A stretch of 21,287 bases of DNA from Phallusia fumigata (lineage: Eukaryota; Chordata; Ascidiacea; Phlebobranchia; Ascidiidae). The notes below the pieces were generated by a model, which was not told where the DNA came from, made no database searches, and was given only the letters and a program-made list of their open reading frames with translations. How positions within the stretch are numbered: the first letter of the stretch is position 1; each line of letters starts with the position of its first letter. Below are positions 1 through 9,822 of this stretch, one piece after another. The stretch is from positions 10,241 through 31,527 of the forward strand of contig QXVZ01005483.1 in assembly GCA_008931825.1 (NCBI GenBank), in the 5' to 3' direction. Position numbers and translations under genes: made by a program.

Positions 1-264
1 AAAACAACCCCCCCCCCCTTCGTGGAAGGGGACCCATAATAAACCTACCAGCCACCTCGTATATTCTGAAAAACGCTTGCGACCAGACAAAATTTAACTG
101 TGCTTAAATATTCTGTAGACGGACACAGAACACAGCGACATCTGTATCTTAAACCCAATCCAGTCTCAAAACCATGGTGGGAAAAAGTGGAGAAATGGGG
201 AAGCTCCTTCCCGGGAAATTAGTCCTACTCACGGGAAATTTTCTGTTTTTGTAACATCTATTAG
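1..264. other. ACVR2 3' flank, no gene seen
   Basis: The segment contains an 11-base C homopolymer at 8-18 and AT-rich sequence. I found no open frame with coding character on either strand and no recognisable RNA gene. Confidence 0.5.
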
Positions 265-270
265 TTTAAT
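265..270 (-). terminator. Candidate poly(A) signal ATTAAA for ACVR2
   Basis: The minus strand reads ATTAAA about 155 nt past the stop codon at 424. No AATAAA occurs on the minus strand between the stop and the left edge of the window. This makes it the best visible cleavage signal, although the true site may lie beyond position 1. Confidence 0.4.
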
Positions 271-393
271 ATTCCTGTTACATGTAGGAACTTAGGGGAT
301 TTGCCGAAAAGTGGTGGGACATTTTTGTTGGCTTTCCGGAAAATTTGCATTTTGTCTGGCCCTGCTCAAAACTTTGACAATCGATCTATCGCA

Positions 394-598
394 CGCAACA
401 ACGCAAGCGCCTATGCTTCAGTGTCAAGGATAGGTCCGCTCACAAGGATTCAACGACAGTCTTAACGTTCGTACAGCCGTTAGAAAGATGTAGTAATTGG
501 CCAAAATACATGTAGTACGTAACAACGCAAGTACCTGTGTTTCGGTGTCAAGGGCTGGCGCAATCACTGGCAAGGAATCCGTGATTACATTCGTGCTA
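394..598. repeat. Imperfect direct duplication (about 81 bp units, 124 bp apart)
   Basis: Units at about 394-474 and 518-598 share the word aacaacgcaag, the word gtgtcaagg and a dispersed pattern ending near ttcgt. I estimate roughly 70% identity by eye. The left unit contains the ACVR2 stop codon; the right unit is fully inside the coding tail. Confidence 0.6.
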
Positions 599-744
599 AG
601 GACATTTGGGTAACACGTGATCTGGGACGGCACAGATTTGGAGCGGAGTCCCTCGATCCGCTCCTCCACGCATCCCGCTGAGAGCCTCGCCTCCGCGTCC
701 GCATCCCAACAGTCATCCATCGTCTCACACAAGGTACCGAAGAT
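424..744 (-). other. ACVR2: ACVR2 exon 11: kinase C-lobe end and divergent tail
   Basis: After the ttacattcag acceptor the exon reads [20 protein letters not shown], then SAGCVEERI, closely matching the conserved ACVR2 ending of the kinase. The 86 residues after Arg485 are unlike the short vertebrate tail. They lack its PDZ-type ESSL ending (known from family memory) and finish ERTYP before TGA. The coding tail overlaps an imperfect direct repeat (394-474 and 518-598), so it may have been extended by local duplication. A further spliced 3' exon outside the window cannot be excluded, but none is needed. Confidence 0.85.
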
Positions 745-3700
745 CTGAATGTAAAGGAGAAAATGGTTGGACTGGAAGCTATTGACTTGTTTGCTGGTTT
801 AAACAAATGGCAATAGGGATAGCACAAACCAAGTTCAGTGTACCTTTAGATGACAACGAAATCAACTATTGGACAAAAAAAGTGTTGTCAATTTTTTTTT
901 AATGGAACGTTTTCATATTTTTTCAATAGTTTGTAAAAAAACGATGAAATTATGGCCACGCAGGCCTGCTTTCAACGATTCAAAACGAAAGACTTTTTAC
1001 AACGAACCGGTTTCTTTAGAATAACAATTGCTCTTTTAACAACATCCGCTGTGAACAAGGTTGGTGCTTTTAAATTCATCCTGTTTTACAAACGATTCCC
1101 AAGCCAACGACCATGATTTAGACAAAAGCGTCTAATCATACAAAACACATGTAAACGTCTAATCATACACCGGCAAAGAAAAAATCACCTTTTTGTGCAA
1201 ATTACATGTGTTGGGTCAACCACAATACAGGTTTCAGACAAAGTTTAGTCAACGCATCGTCACAAAAAGTGGGTGACGAAATGCTTTTGAATATAAAGTG
1301 TGCAAATCGTCAAGCAAACACTGAAGTAATGGTAAAACGTGACAGGGGTACAAGACACGACTTAACACCACACAGACGTGTATGTGTTTTACCCCCACCC
1401 ACCGACTATGTCATATGTTTTTACATGATGTAAGTCATTGGAGGACATCTGGGTGCTGTTCAAGCCAAGTGCATTAAATGTCAATGGCCATATATGGCTG
1501 TTTTGTGTGTATAATTTAACTGCCAAATATAGATTAAACTTCGTAGTTTTTTCTCTCTCTCTATGTATAAATGTCAATTATACATGCTACTTTTCTGTGC
1601 CGACGTTTATGTCCAAAACTCCTTAACGAGTTTTATGTTTAGCTAGCTAACAAAGTCAATGTAAAAAAATCACCTGAGTATGACACCAAAAGCTGTTCGC
1701 ATTGTTCTAACTGTGCTTTTACTTTCAGTAATGCAAGCTGCAGTCCAAGCCATTGGGCAATTTAAACACATACCAATTACACTGAAATGTTTTTTGTTAA
1801 ATCAATTTTAGCAGAAAAAAAATTATCTCAAAGCAAAAAAATTATACATTCACATACATTTAAAAACATCTGCCAGAGAACTTGTGACAGTGAATGCATT
1901 GCAAATGTTGCAACAATTGCTGCTGTCATCATCAGTACATGATCTCATAAAGCTTAAAACACTGAAAAACATTTGTCCTTGTACTTACTGGATGTTGTCT
2001 CCAACTGGCTTTAATGAAAGGCCGCATCTTCTTCTCCACCACATGGTCCTGCATCTGCTCAAGAGTAGGATTTTGTCCAAGTTCCTCTTCATAAGGCATC
2101 ATGTAGGTTTTGTAGTGCCCACCTGGTGTCAAAGGAAAAATTTTAAGTCAGGTTTATAGTAAAATCTACACCAAGCAAATATTTGTTTGGGCCAGTGCTT
2201 TTTAACTTCTTTTTTACATGGCCTTCGAAGATTTTGAAAATTTTTGACCCACTATCTCATCAGCATGGAAAGCTAGCCCGAATTTCATTTGTTGTGACTT
2301 GTGACACAAGCACACATTGTTTCAAACTAAAGTATGGCGATTTACTGGAATATACAATTCAGTGGGAAAGCTGTTAAACACAATCAACCAGTTTCTTTAT
2401 TCTTGGAAATAATAATTTTAGGAATGACATTGTCACCTAGCTCTTCGGCCCATTTGCAAACTACTTTATGGCCCACTTGTTGAGACACAAGGTACAGGTA
2501 AAAAGGCCTAATCCTTTCCTGAATCTTCAATTATTAAACACTACATATTCTTTCTAGGTGCAAAACAAATATTCTTTACTGGGAATGAACTGATCTAAGT
2601 CAGAAAACAACGACAAGCAAAATCTGCTGAACATTGTATAACATTGAGCGTATTGTAAAATAAGTTAAATTGCAACTCACAAATCAATAAACTGTTTCTT
2701 CAGGTAATTGATGAGTTTACCATAAAGACTCACTTGTGGGCCAAGCAATTGAGCATAGAGTGTTTGCTTTGTCACACAGAACATTGCTAGTTTGTGCCTG
2801 GCTTTGTTTAACAACATTACACAACTGGAGGCGCTTATCTTAGTTGGCCAAGGAAAAAACCACATACAGACAAGGCTCTCCTTCAAGACAAATGTTTTCA
2901 CCTCTGCCTACCACTGTGCTGCAAATGAACCGCTCAAAATTTCCCTCAAACTTGTACTGTTAAATTACTAGATCAGAGAAAATTGGGTAACCAAAGCCAT
3001 TACCTGTTATAAAAACAAGTCATTCCTTTGGTCTGAAAGGAGTTGGTATTGGAAGTTTTTTATTAAGTAGAATCAAACGTACAAAGTTAAACATTGTTTT
3101 AAACACTGTTCGCTTTTGTCACAGATACTGCACAACAAACCGTGGCTTATGTAACCTTTTTTTACAGTAGTCCACATCTGCTTAAATCTTACTGTCTCTG
3201 GTTTGGCAGTTTTTGATTTTAAATGATTCCACAACTTCATTACCTGGTACTTCTCTGCATCTTGATAGGATTTCCCACATAATGAGTGCAGCTGCGTACA
3301 TGTCAATGCGAAGGAAGGCGTCCCTGTGAAAGTTGATAGCACCTTCGAGAATTTCTGGGGCCATATACCTCCGTGTGCCAACCTGCCAAGAAGTTAAAGA
3401 GTACATTGTAGGAAAAACAACACAACTATGAAGAAATCATATTGGGGGAAATACATAATACCTCAAATCTCGAATTTTTTAACGCACAAACAACGAAAAC
3501 TCGTTTACATGGGCGTATTTATAAAGTCTACAAATAACTTGAGTCAGTGTACATAGGCATATAAGAGTCTACAAATAACTTGGGAGGCCAGTTTTTCTGA
3601 CAAACGAACAATGGTTACTTGTTCTGTTATATGCAAAATGGTAAACAGAACCTGGCCATGGCTTTCTCCTGTGCTTTCACTTGGGTCAAACTTGACAGCT

Positions 3701-6700
3701 AATCCAAAGTCAGCAATGCAAGCTGTCAAATCTGATTTGATCAGAATGTTCTTGCTTTTCAAGTCTCTGTGGGCAATGGCAGGTTTGTATCCATTTCTGG
3801 ATGCTCTGTAGGTAAACGCATGTTCTTGTTAAGCACATTAGTCTATATTACCAAATTTATAATTTTTTGCCCCGAACAACTGATTGCAAAACTATAAGCC
3901 GTAATTGAAATATACAACAAATAAATTAAGAATCATACTGTTAACTTGAATGCAATATTTTTAGTCACTGGCTTTACGGTTCTTTTTAGAATGTTATTTG
4001 GCCATAAAGGAATAACCTAAACATGATGTCTTGATGAAGAAAAGACAATCCAGTTGCCAACGTCTTCATAAACCTTAGTGTGTTGTCCAAACTGAAAGTT
4101 TCAACCTTTAGATAATCAGCTAGGGAACCCTAGTGGAAAGAAATTCGCAGTTGTAAAAAGACAAGGCTCAACCTTTTTACTGTCAGAGCTAAATTTTAAA
4201 CCGTAAGTTTGCAAGCAACCACACAAAAACGTTTATTCTAAGCAGAGTTTCTCTTTTTAGATAACATTTAAACAACCTGTTACCATTGGTATGTGTTGAA
4301 ATGAATCAATATTAACAACCTCAAGACTTGCAAGACTGTAGACAATATAAAAAAATAGTTTTTTGCCATTTTCTGCTGTTACATTGGTAAAAGTGTTAAT
4401 GATTTCTACAGCTGTTAAATGGAAAACACAAGTAAGGTAGTTAAAACCAGCAGTTAAGAATAACTGATTTAACTCCTGATTAACAGAATGTTTACCAGCT
4501 CATGGAAGTCGGTTATGAGCCACAGCTCTGCATCAACACCTACACCCCGACTTGCAGCAGCAATGAAGTGCAAGATGTTGGGGTGTTCATGCAACATTTC
4601 TGTACTGAAAATATCCTGCTCATTTTGCCATGATTTCTTGTCCTAAAAAAAGGTTTTTTAAAACAAATCCTGTTGTATGATCTGTCTTCTCTCCATATCA
4701 TAAATTGATTTCCTTGAAATTTAGGGAGGTATATTTTGTAAACACAACAAGTGACAAAAAATGCTGTCTTAGTGAGAACAGAATTTTATGACAAATTAAA
4801 AAGGAACAATAAACACCTGTTGCTTTTGACCTAATACCGAAAGGATTGGACTGCTTAAAACCAGTTACCTAACAGAAAACAGAAAATCAAACATCCTTAA
4901 TACCCCATTATCAAATATATACCTGAAGGTAGAAAATCTTAATAGCAACATAGTGATCTTGAAGTTGAGCTTTCCAAACACATCCATATCTTCCTCTTGC
5001 CTTTAACTCAATCAATTGTGGAAGTTCAAACTCTGGTGGAAGTAGAAGAGACTGAAGCGCTGTTGTAGTTGTATTTGGTGTCTCCTGTAATAGAACACAT
5101 GTACTCTGCTGCAAACTTAACCAATAAACATATCATAAATTCCTTTTTCCCTATTTTTTACTGTACTTTTACACACATGACTGATGTTGCAACGCTAACC
5201 ACAAATTTGTACTTAACCAATAAATTTGCATTTTTGGTAAAAAGTGTTATGCTTTATTAATTAAACATTTCAGCAATAACTTTTGCCATTATTAGTGATA
5301 CAACAGGGCTGGCAGATGGGCTAGTATTTTTGCATCTTCTTATCTTTACGTTTTCGCACGTACATGCATAAATTGTTGCTCATCTGGTGTGAACCTTATT
5401 GAATCACTAAATGATTGCATTAGTTTTTCTGATAAATAAAGTCGTTTTAAAACATATTTGGGCCAGCATATTTTTGATAATAGCAGACATTGACCAAACA
5501 TTACTTTTAATATTTAGGTAATTGAACAAAAATGAATGCATCTATAGTAATAAACAAAACCAGCTTTGGTTTACAGCAAAAAGTGTGTAGGCTTATCAGG
5601 AATTAGTTTCATTCACATTCAAACCTACACAGCATCTTACCACACTTGCACTTTCAACGCTGTCAAAAGGCTTCTTGTGTCTCTTGTAAAGCCAGTAGGC
5701 AACCACCACAATGATGATGAATAATGTTATGGGAACGAGAGTGTACGCAAAAACAAGCAGAGTTTGGTTGTCGTCTTCAGGCACTGGTTCAGGTTTCCCT
5801 GCAAAAAAAGTAGGGTTTGTGTCAGACAAGAAAACAGGTTGTAAATAGCGTAACAATCAATAAAACATTTGAGCAGGGTTCCCTAAACATGCAAATTTTT
5901 GGTTGCAGCAATACAAAGATTGTAAATTGCAGCAGATTTGAGTTTTTTGGGACAGATTTGACAGTTATCATGAAAAACAACTACTAACAAGTAAAATTCA
6001 AGACCAAATTTACAAAAAAATTGGTCAGAAAAAACTACAGAAAAACGAAGTTTGTAAACACCTAATGATTTCGCTAAAGTATGGAATATCTGTTTGCATA
6101 CCTTCTTCTTTTAGTGGAATGTCCAAGCTGCTAAACTCTGTGTTGCAATTATCAGTGGAGCAGCAGCAAAAAATAAACTTGTCCTTTCTTTTGAAGTTTG
6201 CAATACAAGATGACCTGCATCAGCAAATGCTTTTAAGTATAGGGCATGTCCATGGTATGGGACAAATTTGCGTAAAACTTGACCATAACCTTTTTTTGTT
6301 TCGATAAAAATCATTTGTACATCTAAATACTTGGTTTAGTTAAGTATAGCCACACTTCACCAAACATTTTTGTCCATAAATTGATGTCAATTGCTATTTG
6401 CTAGCACATGTGTAATTTACTGAATTAAAAATGTATTGGACGCAACATAAAATGGACAGAAGTATTGAAACAAAAAATTTCACTGAAAAACTCTTTAAAT
6501 ATGTATTTAAAGTGCACATATGACCATGATGTTAAGTTTCAGATGTGCAAGTAAAGTACCAACTTGTCTGCAAAACATTTTTGGTAAGTCAGTTGAATTT
6601 AGACAAAGCAAGGCAAAACTACAACACAGCCAGTTTGTCTTACTTTTTCGGTCAACAAAATAAAGGCAAACAATGCTAACAGACTGTACACAAAGAAAGG

Positions 6701-7341
6701 TAAACTTTCTGACAACAAACTATGTTCTTATAGACCATAGATTATACTTACCCCTGTTCACAAGGTTCTTTTTGATCCCAGCATCCTTTTCGGATCACTG
6801 TTATATTGCCGCTGTGGTTTGTCCACAAAACATAGCAATGTGCAAAGGTGCTTCCAAGATCCGTGCAAGATTGAGTTTTGTTGCAGCTATCACTTTTGTT
6901 TTTAAAGTCCTATACCAAAGTATGATTTAGAAGTGATAGATCATGAAAGAGAGTATAGTTTGGAAAGAATACAACACATAAATCTCTTTAAGTCTGTTAC
7001 ACAATGTAATAGGTATTTTACCAATTGTAATCCAACAAAAAGTTTTTAAATCATTTTTACATAATGGCCAAAATAGTTACTTAAAGCAACATGCTTAGCA
7101 TCATGTCTGGCGTAAGCCTCATTGTATTACTGATGATGGCATGAGTTTGTGTTTTAATTAATATTAGACTCAAGTTCAATGTTACAAAATATTATTATGA
7201 AACAAAACTGTATCCAACCTCTTTCTGACAGGGACTATCATCACTCCATGCAGTTGAATAGTAATCACATGTGCTTGGTCCTGCGAAGGAAGTATAGGCC
7301 ACTACTAGCAGGACAATGCCAATAATCAGATATCGGTACAT
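424..7341 (-). CDS. ACVR2: Activin receptor type II (Ser/Thr receptor kinase), complete, 11 coding exons, 571 aa
   Basis: Type II TGF-beta-superfamily receptor: binds activin/BMP-class ligands at the plasma membrane and phosphorylates type I receptors, which activate Smads. Exons in transcript order: 7341-7219, 6909-6752, 6214-6102, 5798-5641, 5084-4923, 4642-4496, 4129-4023, 3805-3652, 3382-3244, 2122-1989, 744-424 (TGA). All introns are GT-AG and every phase agrees, giving 1,716 nt. Seen: signal peptide residues 1-20, cysteine-rich ectodomain to about 131, membrane span about 145-169, kinase about 207-495, then a non-conserved tail. All catalytic motifs are intact: [14 protein letters not shown] (Lys233), HRD 335-337, Asn342, DFG 355-357, APE 382-384, Arg485. 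Wording such as [14 protein letters not shown] and [13 protein letters not shown] is diagnostic of ACVR2A/2B rather than BMPR2 or TGFBR2. Human ACVR2A is 513 aa from memory; the extra length is mostly C-terminal. The exon 7 donor is ambiguous (see findings). The start is the first in-frame ATG, directly before the signal peptide. Confidence 0.95.
745..1988 (-). other. ACVR2 intron 10, no gene seen
   Basis: AT-rich 1,244-bp intron. The only structure noticed is a 14-bp direct repeat (cgtctaatcataca) at 1129-1142 and 1156-1169. The short open frames on both strands show no conserved protein character. Confidence 0.8.
2123..3243 (-). other. ACVR2 intron 9, no gene seen
   Basis: AT-rich 1,121-bp intron flanked by G|GTAATG and ccag|GTGGG. 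A 74-codon minus-strand open frame at 2677-2901 lacks the flanking splice logic of an exon and resembles nothing in the receptor family. Confidence 0.8.
3525..3582. repeat. Direct repeat in ACVR2 intron 8
   Basis: The 17-mer agtctacaaataacttg occurs exactly at 3525-3541 and 3566-3582, a period of 41 bp. Related flanking bases (gcgtatttata and gcatata) precede each copy, consistent with a local tandem duplication. Confidence 0.7.
5085..5640 (-). other. ACVR2 intron 4, no gene seen
   Basis: A 556-bp AT-rich intron between the transmembrane exon and the first kinase exon. No repeat or coding signal was recognised. Confidence 0.75.
5641..5798 (-). other. ACVR2: ACVR2 exon 4: juxtamembrane and transmembrane segment
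   Basis: A short acidic, proline-containing stalk ([12 protein letters not shown]) leads into about 25 hydrophobic residues (about 145-169, core [13 protein letters not shown]). The stop-transfer sequence KRHKKPF follows on the cytoplasmic side. The exon begins after a clean tttttttgcag acceptor and ends at GTG|GTAAGA in phase 0. The exon layout (one exon for the span, kinase starting in the next) matches vertebrate ACVR2 genes as I know them. Confidence 0.92.
6215..6751 (-). other. ACVR2 intron 2, no gene seen
   Basis: A 537-bp AT-rich intron splitting the ectodomain coding sequence in phase 2 (donor GGG|GTAAGT, acceptor gatgcag). Nothing else was recognised in it. Confidence 0.75.
7081..7160. 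repeat. MITE-like fragment, copy 1 (left end), in ACVR2 intron 1
   Basis: It begins with ttaaagcaacatgctt. Its inner part (gtaagcctcattgtatt, then gatgatggcatgagtt) aligns in the same orientation with sequence at about 9748-9783. The starting 16-mer is the reverse complement of the sequence closing the 9.8-kb copy, as expected of terminal inverted repeats. Confidence 0.5.
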
Positions 7342-7407
7342 TATTGTACCTTAAACACTTTAATACCTATTAGCAGTTAAATCTTGATCTGCATTTCAAC
7401 CTAAAAA

Positions 7408-7812
7408 CCTACAAAAACAAACAGTGTTGTTGTTTCACAATATCAACATCAAAAATGTATGCACAAAAGTAGTTGTTTAGAGAGCTCCTGCATTTAGCTC
7501 ATGGTTTTTTCTTACCAGTTATATAAGCTGAGTTTATTTCGGTTGGCGAAAGAAATCGTAGCAATAAAACTGCACTAAAAGTTGTCTTAAATATGGAAAA
7601 CCTTACAAGTTAAATGTTAATTTAAACCACTGTGAAAGTTGAAGCTTAACTCCAGATGTGTTTACTACATTTTGAAACGTTTTTGCTTAATTGTTGGTGA
7701 CAGCATACCTCGTTTAAGTGAGCAACAAAACAGCATATCAAGCACACAAACCTGACGGAAAGACTGAACGGCGAAAAATGTAGCAACTAAGTGCACCGTT
7801 TCACGCCAAAGC
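7408..7812 (-). promoter_or_regulatory. Probable 5' UTR exon and intron of ACVR2
   Basis: Downstream of the TATA box the minus strand reaches a good donor, GAG|GTATGC, with the exon ending at 7709. An acceptor (ttgtttttgtag) lies before 7408, giving a roughly 300-bp UTR intron. The leader 7342-7408 contains a 5-codon upstream ORF starting atgcagatc. The acceptor-like sequence could instead serve spliced-leader trans-splicing if the species uses it. The transcription start (about 7812) is inferred from TATA spacing. Confidence 0.45.
7490..7580. repeat. Dispersed repeat, copy 1 (partner at 17949-18027)
   Basis: It shares gcatttag, aagctgagt, tttatttcg, gaaagaaatc and tgcact in the same order and orientation with 17949-18027, apart from an internal length difference of about 19 bp. 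It lies in the probable 5' UTR intron of ACVR2. Confidence 0.65.
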
Positions 7813-7838
7813 GCAGGCGGGAGCAGTTCTTTGTTTCT

Positions 7839-7846
7839 CTTTTATA
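7839..7846 (-). promoter_or_regulatory. TATA box of ACVR2
   Basis: The minus strand reads TATAAAAG, a full consensus TATA element, about 500 bp upstream of the ACVR2 ATG. It is followed 25-35 nt later by a GC-richer stretch suitable for initiation. No competing TATA consensus was noticed between it and the ATG. Confidence 0.55.
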
Positions 7847-7849
7847 GAT

Positions 7850-9060
7850 TAGGAGAACCCGCAGGGCAACGGACCAAAAAACCGCGAGTGCTGCCTCTGT
7901 TTGACAACAAAACTACAGGGACTGTGGGATTAATTTGTGGGATACAGGCTTTTGCGGCACAAGTATACAATGTAGCGTTGCACGAAAAACGCTGCAGGTA
8001 TCTTTACAACTCTCGAAAAAAATTGGAGCGCCTGTAATCCAGGGTTATTTTTAAACAGTTTTGCCTGATCCCCCGCTCAGAATCGTAAAGCATAAAAACC
8101 GAACTTTGCGCAGGTGTTCAATGGTTTTGTGGTTGCTGCTTCGTTAACCAAATGAAAGCCTAAAACTTAAGGAGTTCATTCCAAGTTTCCAAGATGTTTA
8201 CACCAGTTACGCGCTACTGAGTAAGCACAATGAAAAGGGAGATTGTCATGCCAAAAGCAATATTGGAAAACCTAGTATTTTAACAAGCTGTAAGCATGGT
8301 GGTCGCAACTCGAGAGTAATGTGCGTAACAATGTCTAATTAGTTGAGTTCGACAAAAATAAAACATATCATGACTTCCTCAAATGACGATTAAGCTTCGA
8401 GCCAATTATCAATCTAATTGCACGCTCGCTTCCTTTTTATCTTCAATTTAAAAGTGCGTCTCAAATTCCGCAAAATTACGACTGCCTCCCTGATTTTTGA
8501 TTACATCCAGGCGGCTGCCAATTTCGGAAAAATAAACAAGTAGTAAATGTAGAAAAATATTACTTAGTTTACTGGCTGGGGTTGGCAAATATACGACGTC
8601 GAGTTTTATGTAATTTTAATGCGACTCTGACTCTTCTTTGCCACAACAAGCTGATGTTAACGGTGACATTTACCTAGGTTTACTCTACATAGACAGAAAT
8701 GCATGTAGTCTGGCGAAAAATTGCCGTTGTTGTGTAACACCACAACACACATAAAACCTCAACACACACGAACCAAGTGGTACTCAATTTTGATAAATTC
8801 GATTTTCAATAAATGCGCGTCATACGTTATAGTACAACTTTTTCGCTGCACACCAACTTTTGGCCTGGCAACACATTCACTGAACACGTGCATTGGCTTT
8901 CTTTTTACTCGCAACGAACATCGTCCAAAATTTAACCCTGACCTTACGGAAAAATCCTACTGCTGAACATACTGGTTTCCTTTCAATAAAACCGATACTT
9001 TGTCTACAAACGACTGTCTGTACGATGTACACTTTGCGTAGCTTTAATCTCCATTGCCTT
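7850..9060. other. Intergenic, upstream of ACVR2; no gene seen
   Basis: About 1.2 kb of AT-rich sequence. Small plus-strand open frames (7831-8037, 8721-8966, 8893-9078) overlap one another or the promoter and show no recognisable domain. It probably contains ACVR2 upstream regulatory sequence, but no specific site can be defended. Confidence 0.6.
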
Positions 9061-9065
9061 GTGAC

Positions 9066-9325
9066 AAGAACTCGCTAGCACCGATCGGACGTCAAGGGTT
9101 GAGAAATGCGACAGTCAGGCTCCACCTATTCCAGAGAAGGGCACCAACGGAGCGAGGAGCGCGTACAAAGGACTGGAAAAACGAGCAACGCTGGAGACGC
9201 GCTACAATACGTGACGAGACATTGCGGCGTCACTGGGTCACGTGACACGCAAAAACAGAGAGAGCAATACGGACGGTGCGAGTGGAGTGACAGGGGTTCC
9301 CGCGACCACCGACTGTGTTTGTGTA
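9066..9325. other. CpG-rich island with palindromic E-box, origin unknown
   Basis: Base composition jumps from AT-rich to CpG-dense here, then falls back sharply. It contains the perfect 10-bp palindrome gtcacgtgac (9237-9246, core CACGTG). Overlapping arginine-rich frames on the plus strand look like a by-product of composition. It could be a promoter of an unseen transcript, an unmethylated island or a mobile-element remnant. Confidence 0.5.
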
Positions 9326-9747
9326 ACCCATAGTTGGCCCAAGCTAAAAGTTTTGTCAACCAAAACGTTGCAAGTTTTTGTAGCAGCAAACACATGTACC
9401 AGATGTTTTGCATGTTTACAAGCAAACATCAGTAGTGTTACTTCCCTACAAATATCAACAAAATTTTGTTTCAGCCGTTGTTTGACACATACATGCATGA
9501 CACTTTTTATAAAATTTTTATATTACTCACCATTAACACAAAAAGTAACTGAAAATATTTTTAAGGGTCCACAACCTGTTAAAACGAGAAAGTATACACA
9601 CATTCTATACATTAAACTATTATGATATGCCACTATCACAATAATGTCATTTAAGAACAGTAAACACGGATCTGTTCAAAACTGGCATTAAAAATATACT
9701 GGCCCATGTTTCCGTACTAATGTGCATAAATACTTGGGTGTTTGTTG

Positions 9748-9822
9748 TAAACCTTACTGTATCGCTAATGATGGCATGAGTTATTGCTGAAACGTTTAAT
9801 GAACAAAGCATGTTGCTTTTAA
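9748..9822. repeat. MITE-like fragment, copy 2 (right end)
   Basis: The part gtaaaccttactgtat, then aatgatggcatgagtt matches copy 1 at 7.1 kb. It ends in aagcatgttgcttttaa, which is, apart from one extra base, the reverse complement of the start of copy 1. Intergenic, immediately left of the 91-bp tandem duplication. Confidence 0.5.

Larger units (their letters stand above)
1989..5084 (-). other. ACVR2: ACVR2 exons 5-10: intracellular kinase domain
   Basis: Six exons encode the kinase. Exon 5 has the Gly-rich loop and Lys233. Exon 6 has helix C ([12 protein letters not shown]) and the hinge-proximal [10 protein letters not shown]. Exon 7 has GSLADYLK and [12 protein letters not shown]. Exon 8 has HRDLKSKN and ADFGLAVKF, and exon 9 has [14 protein letters not shown] and [10 protein letters not shown]. 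Exon 10 has [19 protein letters not shown]. No frameshift or missing catalytic residue is visible, so the enzyme should be active. Kinase lobe XI and the invariant Arg continue into exon 11. Plus-strand reading frames over these exons are antisense shadows. Confidence 0.95.
6102..7341 (-). other. ACVR2: ACVR2 exons 1-3: signal peptide and ligand-binding ectodomain
   Basis: Exon 1 encodes a basic-tinged N-terminus and a hydrophobic core ([12 protein letters not shown]), with likely cleavage after residue 20 (SFA-GPS). Exons 2 and 3 carry the three-finger ectodomain. Landmarks are HCYVLW at 65-70, RKGCW at 81-85 and the hallmark triple cysteine CCCSTDNCN at 110-118. Twelve cysteines are present (25, 38, 50, 56, 66, 84, 91, 97, 110-112, 117), where human ACVR2A and BMPR2 have ten by my recollection. 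Candidate N-glycosylation sites are Asn45, Asn51, Asn72 and Asn76. Exon 1 ends in phase 0, exon 2 in phase 2 and exon 3 in phase 1. Confidence 0.92.

Noticed and set aside
8..18. The poly-C run as a functional element
   Set aside because: A simple homopolymer at the window edge with no associated signal.
2677..2901. A minus-strand open frame inside ACVR2 intron 9 as a possible extra exon
   Set aside because: Exons 9 and 10 join in phase to give the expected receptor sequence without it, and it matches no part of the family.
9242..9625. A 127-codon plus-strand open frame beginning in the CpG-rich island
   Set aside because: Composition changes midway from Arg-rich to generic AT-derived residues with no domain, and the frame has no partner exons. 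Treated as chance, although the island itself is reported.
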